NCBI RefSeq assembly: GCF_900142235.1
Contig: NZ_FRAE01000019.1
Coordinates: 1-42,782, forward strand
DNA: 42,782 bases
Reading direction: 5' to 3'
Source of the DNA: Tepidibacter formicigenes DSM 15518
Lineage (GTDB): Bacteria; Bacillota; Clostridia; Peptostreptococcales; Peptostreptococcaceae
Part shown: positions 14,697-23,619 of the stretch, piece by piece
How the letters are laid out: each line of letters begins with the position of its first letter
How positions within the stretch are numbered: the stretch's first letter is position 1
Notes under the pieces: generated by a model
Told to the model about the DNA's origin: nothing
Seen by the model: only the letters and a program-made list of their open reading frames with translations
The model's database searches: none
Translations under genes and position numbers: made by a program

Positions 14697-16223
14697 TTGG
14701 GAATAATACATATAAATGGAAGCAACCTTTCTATAGAAGATATTATTAATGTTGCAAGAAAAAATCATATTGTAGAGCTTTCAAAAGAGGCTCAAGAAAA
14801 TGTTATAAAAAGTAGAAAGATTGTAGATAAATTTGTAGATGAAGAAAAAATAGTATATGGAATAACAACTGGTTTTGGAAAGTTTTCTGATGTAGTTATA
14901 TCAAAAGAAGAAACTAAAATTCTTCAGAAAAATTTAATTATTAGTCATGCTTGTGGAGTAGGAAAACATTTTTCTGAAGATGTTGTAAGAGCTATAATGC
15001 TTCTTAGAATTAATGCTTTATCTAAAGGGAATTCAGGAATTAGACTTGAAACTTTAAATACATTAATAGAAATGCTTAATAAAGGTGTTCATCCTATAAT
15101 ACCAGAAAAAGGATCTCTTGGAGCATCTGGAGATTTAGCGCCTTTATCTCATATGGTTCTTGTTATGCTTGGTGAAGGAGAGGCTATTTATAAAGGAGAA
15201 AGAATTTCTGGAAAAGATGCTTTAAGTAAAGCTGGTATTTCTCCTGTTGAGCTTACTTCAAAAGAAGGACTTGCGCTTATAAATGGAACTCAAGTAATGA
15301 CTGCTGTAGGAGCACTTACTATATATGATTCTATAAATTTACTTAAAATGGCTGACATTAGTGCAGCATTAACTATTGAAGCTTTAAATGGTATAATTAC
15401 AGCCTTTGACGAAAAAGTACATAGTGTAAGACCTCATACTGGACAAATTAATACAGCTAAAAATTTATTAAATATACTAAAACAAAGTAATATGACTACT
15501 AAACAAGGTGAAATTAGAGTTCAAGATGCTTATACTTTAAGATGTACACCTCAAATACATGGAGCAAGTAAGGATGCTATAGATTATGTTAAGAAAAAAA
15601 TTGATATAGAAATAAATTCTGCTACAGATAATCCTCTTATATTTCCTGATAAGGAAGAAGTTATATCAGGAGGAAATTTCCATGGCCAGCCAATGGCTTT
15701 AAGTTTTGATTTCTTAGGAATAGCCCTAGCTGAAATTGCAAATGTTTCTGAACGAAGATTAGAAAGACTTGTAAATCCAGCATTAGGAGGTCTTCCAGCA
15801 TTTTTAACACAAAAAGGAGGATTAAACTCTGGATTTATGATAGTTCAATACTCAGCAGCATCTCTTGTTTCTGAAAATAAAGTTTTAGCACATCCAGCAA
15901 GTGTCGACTCAATTCCATCATCAGCAAATCAGGAAGACCATGTATCTATGGGTACAATAGCTGCTAGAAAAGCAAGAGAAATACTAGAAAATACAAGAAA
16001 GGTTTTAGCAATGGAAATACTTGCAGCAGCTCAAGGGATAGACTTACAAGAAAATAAAGGACTTGGAAAAGGAACAAAAATAGCATATGAAATAATCAGA
16101 AATCATATTGAAAAAATAGTTGATGATGTGATTATGTACAAAGAAATAGAGAAATGTGAAGAATTAATAAAATCTAATATTATAGTCGAAAGTATAGAAA
16201 AGGAAATAGGTAATCTTTGTTAG
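14697..16223 (+). CDS. hutH: Histidine ammonia-lyase
   Basis: The 508-aa enzyme deaminates L-histidine to urocanate, the first step of histidine degradation. The self-forming MIO cofactor triad A143-S144-G145 lies in GSLGASGDLAPLSHMVL. YGITTGFGKF near residue 54, NGTQVMTAVGAL and the C-terminal SANQEDHVSMG are also diagnostic. Translation starts at TTG (14697) behind AAAGGAGGG. It is separated by about 13 kb from hutU, ftcD, hutI and fchA. It is monocistronic with a clear terminator. Confidence 0.96.
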   Translation: MGIIHINGSNLSIEDIINVARKNHIVELSKEAQENVIKSRKIVDKFVDEEKIVYGITTGFGKFSDVVISKEETKILQKNLIISHACGVGKHFSEDVVRAIMLLRINALSKGNSGIRLETLNTLIEMLNKGVHPIIPEKGSLGASGDLAPLSHMVLVMLGEGEAIYKGERISGKDALSKAGISPVELTSKEGLALINGTQVMTAVGALTIYDSINLLKMADISAALTIEALNGIITAFDEKVHSVRPHTGQINTAKNLLNILKQSNMTTKQGEIRVQDAYTLRCTPQIHGASKDAIDYVKKKIDIEINSATDNPLIFPDKEEVISGGNFHGQPMALSFDFLGIALAEIANVSERRLERLVNPALGGLPAFLTQKGGLNSGFMIVQYSAASLVSENKVLAHPASVDSIPSSANQEDHVSMGTIAARKAREILENTRKVLAMEILAAAQGIDLQENKGLGKGTKIAYEIIRNHIEKIVDDVIMYKEIEKCEELIKSNIIVESIEKEIGNLC

Positions 16224-16231
16224 AAATATAG

Positions 16232-16270
16232 AAGGTGTAGTTTTTATTAAAACTATGCCTTTTATTTATT
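16232..16270 (+). terminator. Terminator after hutH
   Basis: A 13-bp stem (AAGGTGTAGTTTT with AAAACTATGCCTT, two G-U pairs) with loop TATT, followed by a T-rich stretch. Confidence 0.8.
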
Positions 16271-16325
16271 TTTTGAAAAATATAAAATATAAATAAGATA
16301 ATAAAAAGGAAAAAGAGGGATTGGT

Positions 16326-19300
16326 ATGGAGATTATAAATGTAAAACTATTTGATACACCAGTTGTATATAAAAATAATGAAAGAATTTATTTTCCTTAT
16401 AAAAAATCAGAAGCTTTATTTTATTATCTTGTTGTAAACAAGCAAGCTACTAGAGAAGAATTAGTTAATCTTTTTTGGGGAGAAACAGAAGAGAGCACAG
16501 CTAAGAAAAATTTAAGAAATGCTATGTATCAAATAAGAAAAATATTTGATATGGATATTGTAATATCTCCTCAAAAATCTGTTGTTATCCTAAATTCTAA
16601 AATTAAATTAGAATCAGATTTAGATAGTTTTTTAAATAATGAAAATATATTTTTGGAAAACAATTATGGAGAATTTTTAAAAGGGTTTATAGTAAAAAAT
16701 AGTGAAGCTTTTGGATGGTGGATAAGTAAAAAAAGACAGGAATATAAAGATATGTATATATATAAACTTCATAATAAAATAAAATATTTTTTAGATAAGA
16801 AGGAATACGATAATGCTCAAAAAATCGCAAAAATTTTAATTAGTGAAGATGAATTTGATGAAAGAGCATATAGAATAATAATGGATATTTACTGTAAACA
16901 GGGTTTTTTTAATAAAGCTATAGATACATATAACAAATTATCGGAAGTGCTTAAAAATGAATTAGAAGTTACTCCTGATATTAAAACTAAAGAAATTTAT
17001 GATCAAATAATAAATATGAAAAGTACAAAGCAAGAAGAAAATAAAAATAATAATGAAGATCTTTTTTTTGGAAGAGAAAAGGAATTGAAATTTTTAAAAT
17101 ATAATTACAATAAATTTTTAACCTCTAAAGAAGGAAAATCTGTATTAATCATAGGGGAAGCTGGAATAGGAAAAAGTAAATTAAAAGATATATTTATAAA
17201 TAATGTAAACAAAAAAGAAATATATTTAATAGATGCAATCTGTTATCAAGCAGAAGAAAACTATATATTAAAGCCATGGAACAGTATATTTTTCACATTA
17301 TCTAATATCATAAAAAAAGAAAAAATAAATATACCAATTTTATGGAAAGAATTAATTTCTCATGTATTTCCTGTATTTAATTTAGAAGATAAGAATATAA
17401 ACATAAATACTATAGAAAATATAGACTCTTTAAAATATCAATCAATAGAAAATGCTATTATATCTTTATTTAAAAATTTAGCTCAAAGGAAAAAAATATT
17501 ATTAGTATTTGATGATATTCAATGGATGGACAAAACAAGTTTATCTCTTTTACAAAGTTTAATTATAGATGATAAAGAAAACAATATAATTTTTATAGGA
17601 AATCTTAGAAATTCATATGAACATAAAATTGATAAATTTATTGCTTTAATGGCAAAATTCAATAAAATAGAAAAAATAAAACTAAATAGATTTAACAAAA
17701 AAGAAGTTGAAGAGTTTTCTAAACTATTACTTCCAGAATATGAAATTAACAATTTTCTTAGTGAAAAAATTTATAAAGAAAGTGAAGGAAATATATTTTT
17801 TCTTATTGAGATTTTGAACACATTAAAAAATCAAGGAAATATAAATTTTATGTCATCTAAAATTCAAGACATATTAAAAAGTAGATTTATAGATATTTCT
17901 GATGATGCAAGAAAAATTTTAAATATAGCTTCTTTGTTTTTTGAAGGATTTACTATTAATATATTAAAGCTTATAATAGGAAAAGATGAACTGGATATTA
18001 TGGATATAATAGAAGAATTAGAAAATAAATTTATTATTAAAGAAATAATCAGTGAAGATGAAATCAAATTTACATTTACTCATCAAAAGCTTAGAGAATA
18101 TATATATATGAATCAATCTGCGGCTAGAAGAAAAATACTTCATAATAAAATAGGACTTATACTTGAGAAAAGTTTGAAAAATGATACTAGTGACAGAATA
18201 ATGTACTCTAAACTTATATATCATTTTTCTAATGGTGGTAATAAGATAAAGAACTTAGAATATACTATTAAAAATATTAAATCTTATTTAGACTTTACTC
18301 ATGAGCTTTTTCCTATAGAAAATAAAGAAATATCTATAAATAATTTACATATTAATGAAGAAGATATACAAAAACATTTTGAAAATATAGAACAAATATT
18401 AAACAGTATTGATTATAAACATGATAGTGAAATAATAAATCTGTACATATTGTTTTTTTATATGAAAGGTAGATATTTAATAAGAGAAGGTGAGTATGAA
18501 AAAGGAATTTACTGTATACAAGATGTAATAAGAAAATCAATAAATATTAAAAACTATAATTACATATTAGAGTGTTATAAACAGATGATTTATTACTGTA
18601 TTCAAACATATAATTTAGATATGATAGATAAATATATAAATGAATCCTTAATTATAGCAAAAGAAAAAAATATTAAGCATGAAGTAGGGATATTATTTCG
18701 CCTTAAGGGACTTAGTTGTATTATGTCTTGTGAATATGAAAAAGCACAAGAGTTTTTGAATGAATCAATAAATATCTTTAATTCAATAAACAAAATATAT
18801 GGAAATTATTCTTTAAATATTGCTGCAGCATATAATTATATTGGAGAAATAAATAGACGTAAGAAGAATTTTTTAGATTCTATAAAATATTATGATAAAG
18901 CTATAAGTATTTGTGAAAATGAAAAAATAATAGGAGGATTAAGTTTATTCAATACAAATGCAGCTCAGGCGTCATTTGACATGAAGGAATATAAACTAGC
19001 TAAAAAATATTTAAAAAAAGCAATTGATTTATATAAAGAAATAGATTCATTGTGGGGTAGATCTATATGTAATGGATATATGTCTATTGTAAGTCTAATA
19101 GAAAATAATTATAAAGATTCTTTATACTATTTAAAAGAAGCACAAAAATATAGTAAAAAGCTTAAAAGTCCTTATGAACAAGGAATTGTATGTAGAGTAG
19201 AAGCTCAAATAAAAATAGAAATCAGTAAAAATGAAAAATTACATAATATGTTTTCAGAGTATTTACCTTTAACGTATGAAGATTATTGTGATAAGGGAAT

Positions 19301-19370
19301 AGAGTTACTAAAAAGAATAAATGGATGTTATGAAATAGAGATACTTAAAAACTTAAAAACAAATTTATAG
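16326..19370 (+). CDS. Large SARP/AfsR-like transcriptional activator: DNA-binding, BTAD, AAA-type ATPase, TPR
   Basis: The 1014-aa protein has a winged-helix domain at the N-terminus (about 1-95; ATREELVNLFWGETEESTAK then NLRNAMYQIRK), a bacterial transcriptional activation (BTAD) helical domain (about 100-235), and an ATPase domain with Walker A GEAGIGKS (277-284) and Walker B ILLVFDDIQW (D396, D397). The C-terminal ~450 residues are helical TPR-like repeats. Such regulators integrate a ligand or protein signal with ATP binding. The target is unknown; it lies just after hutH and 26 nt before a DnaB-like gene with no terminator between, so that pair is probably one transcript. The ATG has an AGAGGGA site. 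Unusually Lys/Asn/Ile-rich, like its neighbours. Confidence 0.85.
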   Translation: MEIINVKLFDTPVVYKNNERIYFPYKKSEALFYYLVVNKQATREELVNLFWGETEESTAKKNLRNAMYQIRKIFDMDIVISPQKSVVILNSKIKLESDLDSFLNNENIFLENNYGEFLKGFIVKNSEAFGWWISKKRQEYKDMYIYKLHNKIKYFLDKKEYDNAQKIAKILISEDEFDERAYRIIMDIYCKQGFFNKAIDTYNKLSEVLKNELEVTPDIKTKEIYDQIINMKSTKQEENKNNNEDLFFGREKELKFLKYNYNKFLTSKEGKSVLIIGEAGIGKSKLKDIFINNVNKKEIYLIDAICYQAEENYILKPWNSIFFTLSNIIKKEKINIPILWKELISHVFPVFNLEDKNININTIENIDSLKYQSIENAIISLFKNLAQRKKILLVFDDIQWMDKTSLSLLQSLIIDDKENNIIFIGNLRNSYEHKIDKFIALMAKFNKIEKIKLNRFNKKEVEEFSKLLLPEYEINNFLSEKIYKESEGNIFFLIEILNTLKNQGNINFMSSKIQDILKSRFIDISDDARKILNIASLFFEGFTINILKLIIGKDELDIMDIIEELENKFIIKEIISEDEIKFTFTHQKLREYIYMNQSAARRKILHNKIGLILEKSLKNDTSDRIMYSKLIYHFSNGGNKIKNLEYTIKNIKSYLDFTHELFPIENKEISINNLHINEEDIQKHFENIEQILNSIDYKHDSEIINLYILFFYMKGRYLIREGEYEKGIYCIQDVIRKSINIKNYNYILECYKQMIYYCIQTYNLDMIDKYINESLIIAKEKNIKHEVGILFRLKGLSCIMSCEYEKAQEFLNESINIFNSINKIYGNYSLNIAAAYNYIGEINRRKKNFLDSIKYYDKAISICENEKIIGGLSLFNTNAAQASFDMKEYKLAKKYLKKAIDLYKEIDSLWGRSICNGYMSIVSLIENNYKDSLYYLKEAQKYSKKLKSPYEQGIVCRVEAQIKIEISKNEKLHNMFSEYLPLTYEDYCDKGIELLKRINGCYEIEILKNLKTNL

Positions 19371-19396
19371 TTTGTTTTTTTGGTGGGGGGAAATAT

Positions 19397-20338
19397 ATGG
19401 CTAGAAGATTAAAAAATAATTACAATTCTATAGAATCAGAAATTGATAATTTTTTTAAAAATATGCAAGAAAATAAAGTAATATCAACAGGAATTAATAA
19501 TTTTGACCAGATATTAAATGGAGGAATATTAAATGGACTTTATGTTATAGGATCAATGCCTAGCTTTGGAAAAACTGATTTTATAAATCAAATAGCAGAT
19601 AATATAGCAAAACAGGGATATGATATATTATTTTTTTCTTATCAAATGAGAAGGGAAGAATTGATTTTAAGAAGTTTATGCAGAAAAATATTTTTATTAA
19701 ATCCTAAAAAAAACAGAAATATAGAAACTATAAATATAATGAGAAAAGAATGTGATGAGAATTTAATGAAGCAAGGATTAGAATATTACAAAAAAAATAT
19801 ATCTAAAACTATGTTTATTATTGAAGGGGATTTTAAAACAGGAGTCAAGGAAATAAAAGACAAAGTAGAAAGGCATATAAGATTAAGGCAAAAAAAACCT
19901 GTTGTTATTATTGACTATTTACAAGCTATAAAGCCTCTAGATTTTAAAATGTCAGACAAACAAAAAAATGATTACAATTTATTAGAACTTAAAAAAATTG
20001 TTAAAGACTTTAATATTCCCATATTATGCTTATCCTCTCAAAGTAGAGATAGATATCTTAAACAAGCTTATTATGACAGTTTTAAAGATACAGGAAATAT
20101 TGAAGATGTAGCAGATATAGCTGTGTATTTACAGTTTAAAAATTTAGCAGAGCAATTTAGGAGTGGGACTGAGGTTGAAAAAATAAGAAAAGCTTATGAA
20201 TTAAAAAATCAATATCCAAGAAAATTAGAGCTTTTATTATTAAAAAACAGAAATGGACTAGATCACAATATAGATTATCTTTATTATTATTATAAAAATA
20301 ATTATTTTTCAAGTGATAGAATAAAAGAGGGAATTTAA
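19397..20338 (+). CDS. Stand-alone DnaB C-terminal-type RecA-fold ATPase
   Basis: The 313-aa protein corresponds to the helicase half of DnaB without the N-terminal primase-binding domain. Visible motifs are STGINNFDQILNGG, Walker A GSMPSFGKT (52-60), FFSYQMRREELILRSLC, Walker B PVVIIDYLQ (168-176) and LCLSSQSRDRY. The replicative helicase is normally about 440 aa, so this is a specialised paralogue or a KaiC/DnaB-like regulator. The ATG has a GGGGGG stretch upstream. It is co-directional with, and 26 nt from, the SARP-like regulator, suggesting a shared function. No phage or replication genes are adjacent. Confidence 0.8.
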   Translation: MARRLKNNYNSIESEIDNFFKNMQENKVISTGINNFDQILNGGILNGLYVIGSMPSFGKTDFINQIADNIAKQGYDILFFSYQMRREELILRSLCRKIFLLNPKKNRNIETINIMRKECDENLMKQGLEYYKKNISKTMFIIEGDFKTGVKEIKDKVERHIRLRQKKPVVIIDYLQAIKPLDFKMSDKQKNDYNLLELKKIVKDFNIPILCLSSQSRDRYLKQAYYDSFKDTGNIEDVADIAVYLQFKNLAEQFRSGTEVEKIRKAYELKNQYPRKLELLLLKNRNGLDHNIDYLYYYYKNNYFSSDRIKEGI

Positions 20339-20344
20339 TATATT

Positions 20345-20378
20345 AAAAAAGGTGATTGTAAAAATCATCTTTTTTTGT
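20345..20378 (+). terminator. Terminator after the DnaB-like gene
   Basis: AGGTGATT pairs with AATCATCT (one G-U), with seven T residues after it. Confidence 0.8.
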
Positions 20379-20414
20379 GCAATTAAAAAATTTTCAATTT
20401 TTATATTTTTTATA

Positions 20415-20442
20415 TTGCAATTTTAGAAAAAGTTGATATAAT
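20415..20442 (+). promoter_or_regulatory. Promoter of the arsR-type/metal ATPase operon
   Basis: TTGCAA (20415-20420), 16 nt, TATAAT (20437-20442) with the TG extension. Confidence 0.7.
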
Positions 20443-20451
20443 AAAAATAAA

Positions 20452-20471
20452 ATATGAACAAGTATTCATAT
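20452..20471. promoter_or_regulatory. SmtB/CadC-type metal-responsive operator
   Basis: ATATGAA-CAAGTA-TTCATAT is a perfect 7-6-7 inverted repeat that fits the TGAACA...TATTCA pattern of ArsR/SmtB-family operators. It lies just downstream of the -10 and before the regulator gene, as expected for autorepression. Confidence 0.75.
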
Positions 20472-20506
20472 GAACAAATAATAAAATGGGGACTAAGGAG
20501 GATTAT

Positions 20507-20866
20507 ATGCATATAGAAAATTGTTGTAAAGGACTTGACGATAAGACTCTCAAAGAAATCAAAGAAAAAATGCCAAAGGAAGAAGCACTATATTTACTTT
20601 CTGATTTTTTTAAGGTTTTTGGAGATAGTACAAGAATAAAATTAATCTATGCTTTGTTTAATGGAGAAATGTGTGTTGGAACTATTGCTAATTTATTGGA
20701 TATGAGTCAATCTTCAGTTTCTCATCAGTTAAGAATTCTAAGAAATAATAGACTAGTAAAAACGCGAAAGGAAGGAAAATTAGTTTATTATTCTCTAGAT
20801 GATAAGCATGTTGAAGCTATTTATCAGATGGGGTTAGATCATATTATGGAAAAGGAAGTGAAATGA
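20507..20866 (+). CDS. ArsR/SmtB-family metal-sensing repressor
   Basis: The 119-aa winged-helix repressor has the recognition helix in CVGTIANLLDMSQSSVSHQL and the wing RKEGKLVYYSL. An N-terminal ENCCKG cysteine pair and a C-terminal helix with D, H and H residues (DDKHVEAIYQMGLDHI) resemble the metal sites of CadC and SmtB/CzrA. This suggests Zn, Cd or Pb sensing. I chose the ATG at 20507 because AAGGAGG lies 6 nt before it; an earlier in-frame ATG at 20486 precedes that site. The P-type ATPase starts 1 nt after the stop codon, so the genes are coupled. Confidence 0.9.
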   Translation: MHIENCCKGLDDKTLKEIKEKMPKEEALYLLSDFFKVFGDSTRIKLIYALFNGEMCVGTIANLLDMSQSSVSHQLRILRNNRLVKTRKEGKLVYYSLDDKHVEAIYQMGLDHIMEKEVK

Positions 20867-20867
20867 T

Positions 20868-22805
20868 ATGAAAGAAGAAGTATTAAAAAATAAAGGTGGT
20901 TGAGGTTGTAACAGCGGCTGTGGAACAGCTAAAGAAAATCATAACCACCATGATCACAGTCATGATGTAAGTAAAAAAGATTTAATAGAGTTAATCTTAG
21001 GAGCAGTCATTTTTGCATGTGCAATTTTTATTAATGGTGGCCAAGGGCTTCAACTTGGATTATTTTTAGTTGCATATGTAATAATAGCTAGAAATATAGT
21101 ATTTGATGCTGTTAAAGGAATATTATCAGGTCAATTATTAGATGAAAACTTTTTAATGGCAATAGCGTCAGTTTCAGCCTTTTTAATAGGGGAATATCCA
21201 GAGGCAGTTGCAGTTATGTTATTTTATCGACTGGGAGAGATATTTGAGCATATGGCAGTAAATAAATCAAAAAATTCAATTACTGCACTATTAGATATTA
21301 AACCAGAGTTTGCTAATTTAAAAGTGGAAAATAGTTATAAAAAGGTTTCTCCAGATGAAATTAGAATTGGAGACATTATTTTAGTAAAACCTGGTGAAAA
21401 GGTTCCTCTTGATGGAATCGTAATTGAAGGTGAGTCTACATTAGATACTTCTGTAATTACAGGGGAATCTATACCAAGGGAAATTGGTATTCATAATGAG
21501 GTGTTTAGTGGTTCTATTAATAAGACTGGTGCTTTAACTATTAAAGTTACAAAGGTATTTAAAGACTCAACTGTTTCAAAAATCTTAGATTTAGTTGAAA
21601 AGGCAAATGCTCAAAAGGCTAAAACTGAAAAGTTTATTACAAAATTTGCAAGATATTATACTCCAGGAGTTGTAGGTGCTGCAGTATTGTTAGCCATTAT
21701 TCCACCTATACTTTTAAAACAAGGTTTTTTTACTTGGATGCATAGAGCTGCAATTTTCCTAGTTGTATCTTGCCCATGTGCATTAGTAATATCTATACCA
21801 TTAGGATATTTTGGTGGAATTGGTGGTGCATCAAGAAATGGAATTTTAATCAAAGGTGGAAACTTTATCGAGGCATTAAAGCAAGTAGATACTGTTGTGT
21901 TTGATAAAACTGGAACGCTAACAAAAGGAAGGTTTCATATAAAAGAAATACTAGTAGAAAAAGATTATAATGACAAAGAAGTATTAGAAATTGCAGCACA
22001 TGTAGAATATTTTTCTAATCATCCAATTGCACAGTCTATTGTTGAAACATATTCTAATGAAATAGATGAATCAAAAGTATCAAATTTAAAAGAGTTATCT
22101 GGTAAAGGAATTAAGGCACAATTTGATAAAAAAGATGTTCTTGTTGGAAATAAAAAATTAATGAAAGATAGTGAAATAAATATTCCAAATATTAATCAAA
22201 ATGGAACTAATATTTATGTAGCTATTGAAGGTAAGTATGTTGGAACTATTATTATTACTGATGAATTAAAATCAGATACAAAAAAAGGCATTGAATTATT
22301 AAAGAAAATGGGAATTTCAAAACTTGTTATGTTAACAGGGGATCATAAGAATATAGCAGAGAATATTGGTAAAGAAGTTGGAATTGATGAGGTATACTCT
22401 GAACTACTACCACATGAGAAAGTTGAGAAGTTAGAATTAATTATTGATAATCATAAGAGCAGTGGAAAAATTATGTTTGTTGGGGATGGAATTAATGATG
22501 CTCCTGTACTAGCGAGGGCTGATATAGGTGTAGCCATGGGTGGATTAGGTTCTGATGCTGCAATTGAATCTGCAGATGTTGTCTTAATGACAGATGAGAT
22601 AAGTAAGATTTCTATGGCTATTAGAATTTCAAAGTACACTAATAAGATTGTATGGCAAAATATTATACTTGCACTTGGAGTAAAAGGAATTATTCTTATT
22701 CTTGGTGCATTGGGAATTGTTAATATGTGGGGAGCAGTTTTTGGAGATGTAGGAGTTGCAACTATAGCAATACTAAACTCTATGAGGGTATTAAAAGCAA
22801 AATAG
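20868..22805 (+). CDS. Heavy-metal P1B-type ATPase with an in-frame UGA (probable selenoprotein)
   Basis: From the ATG at 20868 the frame is open for 645 codons except a TGA at codon 12 (20901-20903). The context reads KGG-(UGA)-GCNSGCG, then a His-rich stretch (HNHHDHSHD), i.e. an N-terminal metal-binding tail in which selenocysteine would replace a cysteine. No ATG, GTG or TTG occurs in frame between the UGA and codon 97, which lies beyond the first membrane segments, so a complete pump requires readthrough. The body is a normal Zn/Cd/Pb exporter: TGES (near 198), SCPCALV (CPC at 302-304), DKTGTLTKG (D346), SNHPIAQS and GDGINDAPVLARADIGVAMG. The alternative is a point nonsense mutation (TGT or TGC to TGA). 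Confidence 0.8.
20904..20930 (+). promoter_or_regulatory. Candidate bacterial SECIS hairpin after the in-frame UGA
   Basis: GGCTGT (20916-20921), loop GGA, ACAGCT (20925-20930) forms a 6-bp stem with one G-U pair. The apical loop starts 18 nt after the UGA and begins with G. As I recall the bacterial SECIS model, it asks for a loop 16-37 nt after the UGA with a G among its first two bases, which this meets. Confidence 0.55.
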
Positions 22806-22822
22806 AATTTTATAAAAAATAT

Positions 22823-22891
22823 TAAACCCAACACATTAAAAATATACTGGGTTTATGAACAATCTAAGAGCATGTAGTTTACATGCTCTTA
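22823..22891. terminator. Two hairpins between the metal ATPase and cotE
   Basis: TAAACCCA (22823-22830) pairs with TGGGTTTA (22848-22855). TAAGAGCATGTA (22865-22876) pairs perfectly with TACATGCTCTTA (22880-22891). Neither has a strong T run. They probably separate the convergent genes. Confidence 0.5.
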
Positions 22892-22909
22892 AATCATATT
22901 ATAGAGTTT

Positions 22910-23470
22910 TTAATCATCATCATATTCATCATCATCAAAGCTAAAATCTAATTTTTTATTTTTATCTTCTTTTTCTCTATCTATATAACATAAAACATTT
23001 AATCTGGCTTCTCCTATAATTTCTACATCTAAAGTATATTCAATTTGAATTGATATTGTAGGAATACCGGACTTATTAATAATCATAGAGCCTAGAGATG
23101 TTGGTTGTTTAGAGATTCTTGATAAAACCTTTTTGCTATAGTACTCTTCACCTTCTAAAACGGGTATAGATATTATTTCTGAGAATTTTTCATAGCTTTT
23201 AACAACATTTGTGTTGTCATTTTCTTCATACCATACGTGAACTTCAAATTCTCCTCTTACGTTAATTTTAATATAATTTTTTGAGATTTCTTCAATTTTA
23301 CTTTCTTCTATCTTGGCGTTCCTTATAGCACATCCTAAGATCTGAGTAGGTATCCCAATATCATCGATATCTAAATATATACTGTTTTTACATGTTTGTG
23401 ATTTCCTACCACAAACTGTATTAGTGATAATAGTACTTATCTTTCTGTTATTTTTGTACTTATTATCCAT
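22910..23470 (-). CDS. cotE: CotE-like outer spore coat morphogenetic protein
   Basis: The 186-aa protein matches CotE over its length: IITNTVCGRKSQTCKNSIYL near the N-terminus, QILGCAIRNAKIEE, EFEVHVWYEENDNTNVVKSY and a strongly acidic tail (FSFDDDEYDDD), as in Bacillus CotE. CotE directs assembly of the outer coat around the forespore in the mother cell. The ATG has a GAGGAGGG site. The promoter is ACA-16-AATATTATA, close to the sigma-K pattern. It faces a spore-coat sugar/CotS cluster transcribed in the other direction. Confidence 0.8.
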   Translation of the reverse strand: MDNKYKNNRKISTIITNTVCGRKSQTCKNSIYLDIDDIGIPTQILGCAIRNAKIEESKIEEISKNYIKINVRGEFEVHVWYEENDNTNVVKSYEKFSEIISIPVLEGEEYYSKKVLSRISKQPTSLGSMIINKSGIPTISIQIEYTLDVEIIGEARLNVLCYIDREKEDKNKKLDFSFDDDEYDDD

Positions 23471-23496
23471 AATAACCCTCCTCTCTTATACTTATA

Positions 23497-23524
23497 TATA
23501 ATATTCCTACAAAAATAGAAATGT
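23497..23524 (-). promoter_or_regulatory. Sigma-K-like promoter of cotE
   Basis: Minus strand ACA (23522-23524), exactly 16 nt, AATATTATA (23497-23505). It differs from CATAnnnTA only at the first base. Confidence 0.55.
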
Positions 23525-23619
23525 GATAGTATAAGCATTATTTTTTTTGTATCAAAGAAAATACAATAAATCATATATTGGTATTAGGGTTGGGGCTTTA
23601 ATTTAAGGGGGTGATAAAT

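Noticed and set aside
21156-22805. Metal ATPase starting at the ATG at 21156 as an ordinary short gene
   Set aside because: That start has no ribosome site and falls inside a membrane region; in-frame coding similarity to ATPases extends upstream, back past the UGA.
22451-22834. 127-codon open frame antisense to the metal ATPase
   Set aside because: It is antisense to the conserved GDGINDAP region and lacks a ribosome site.
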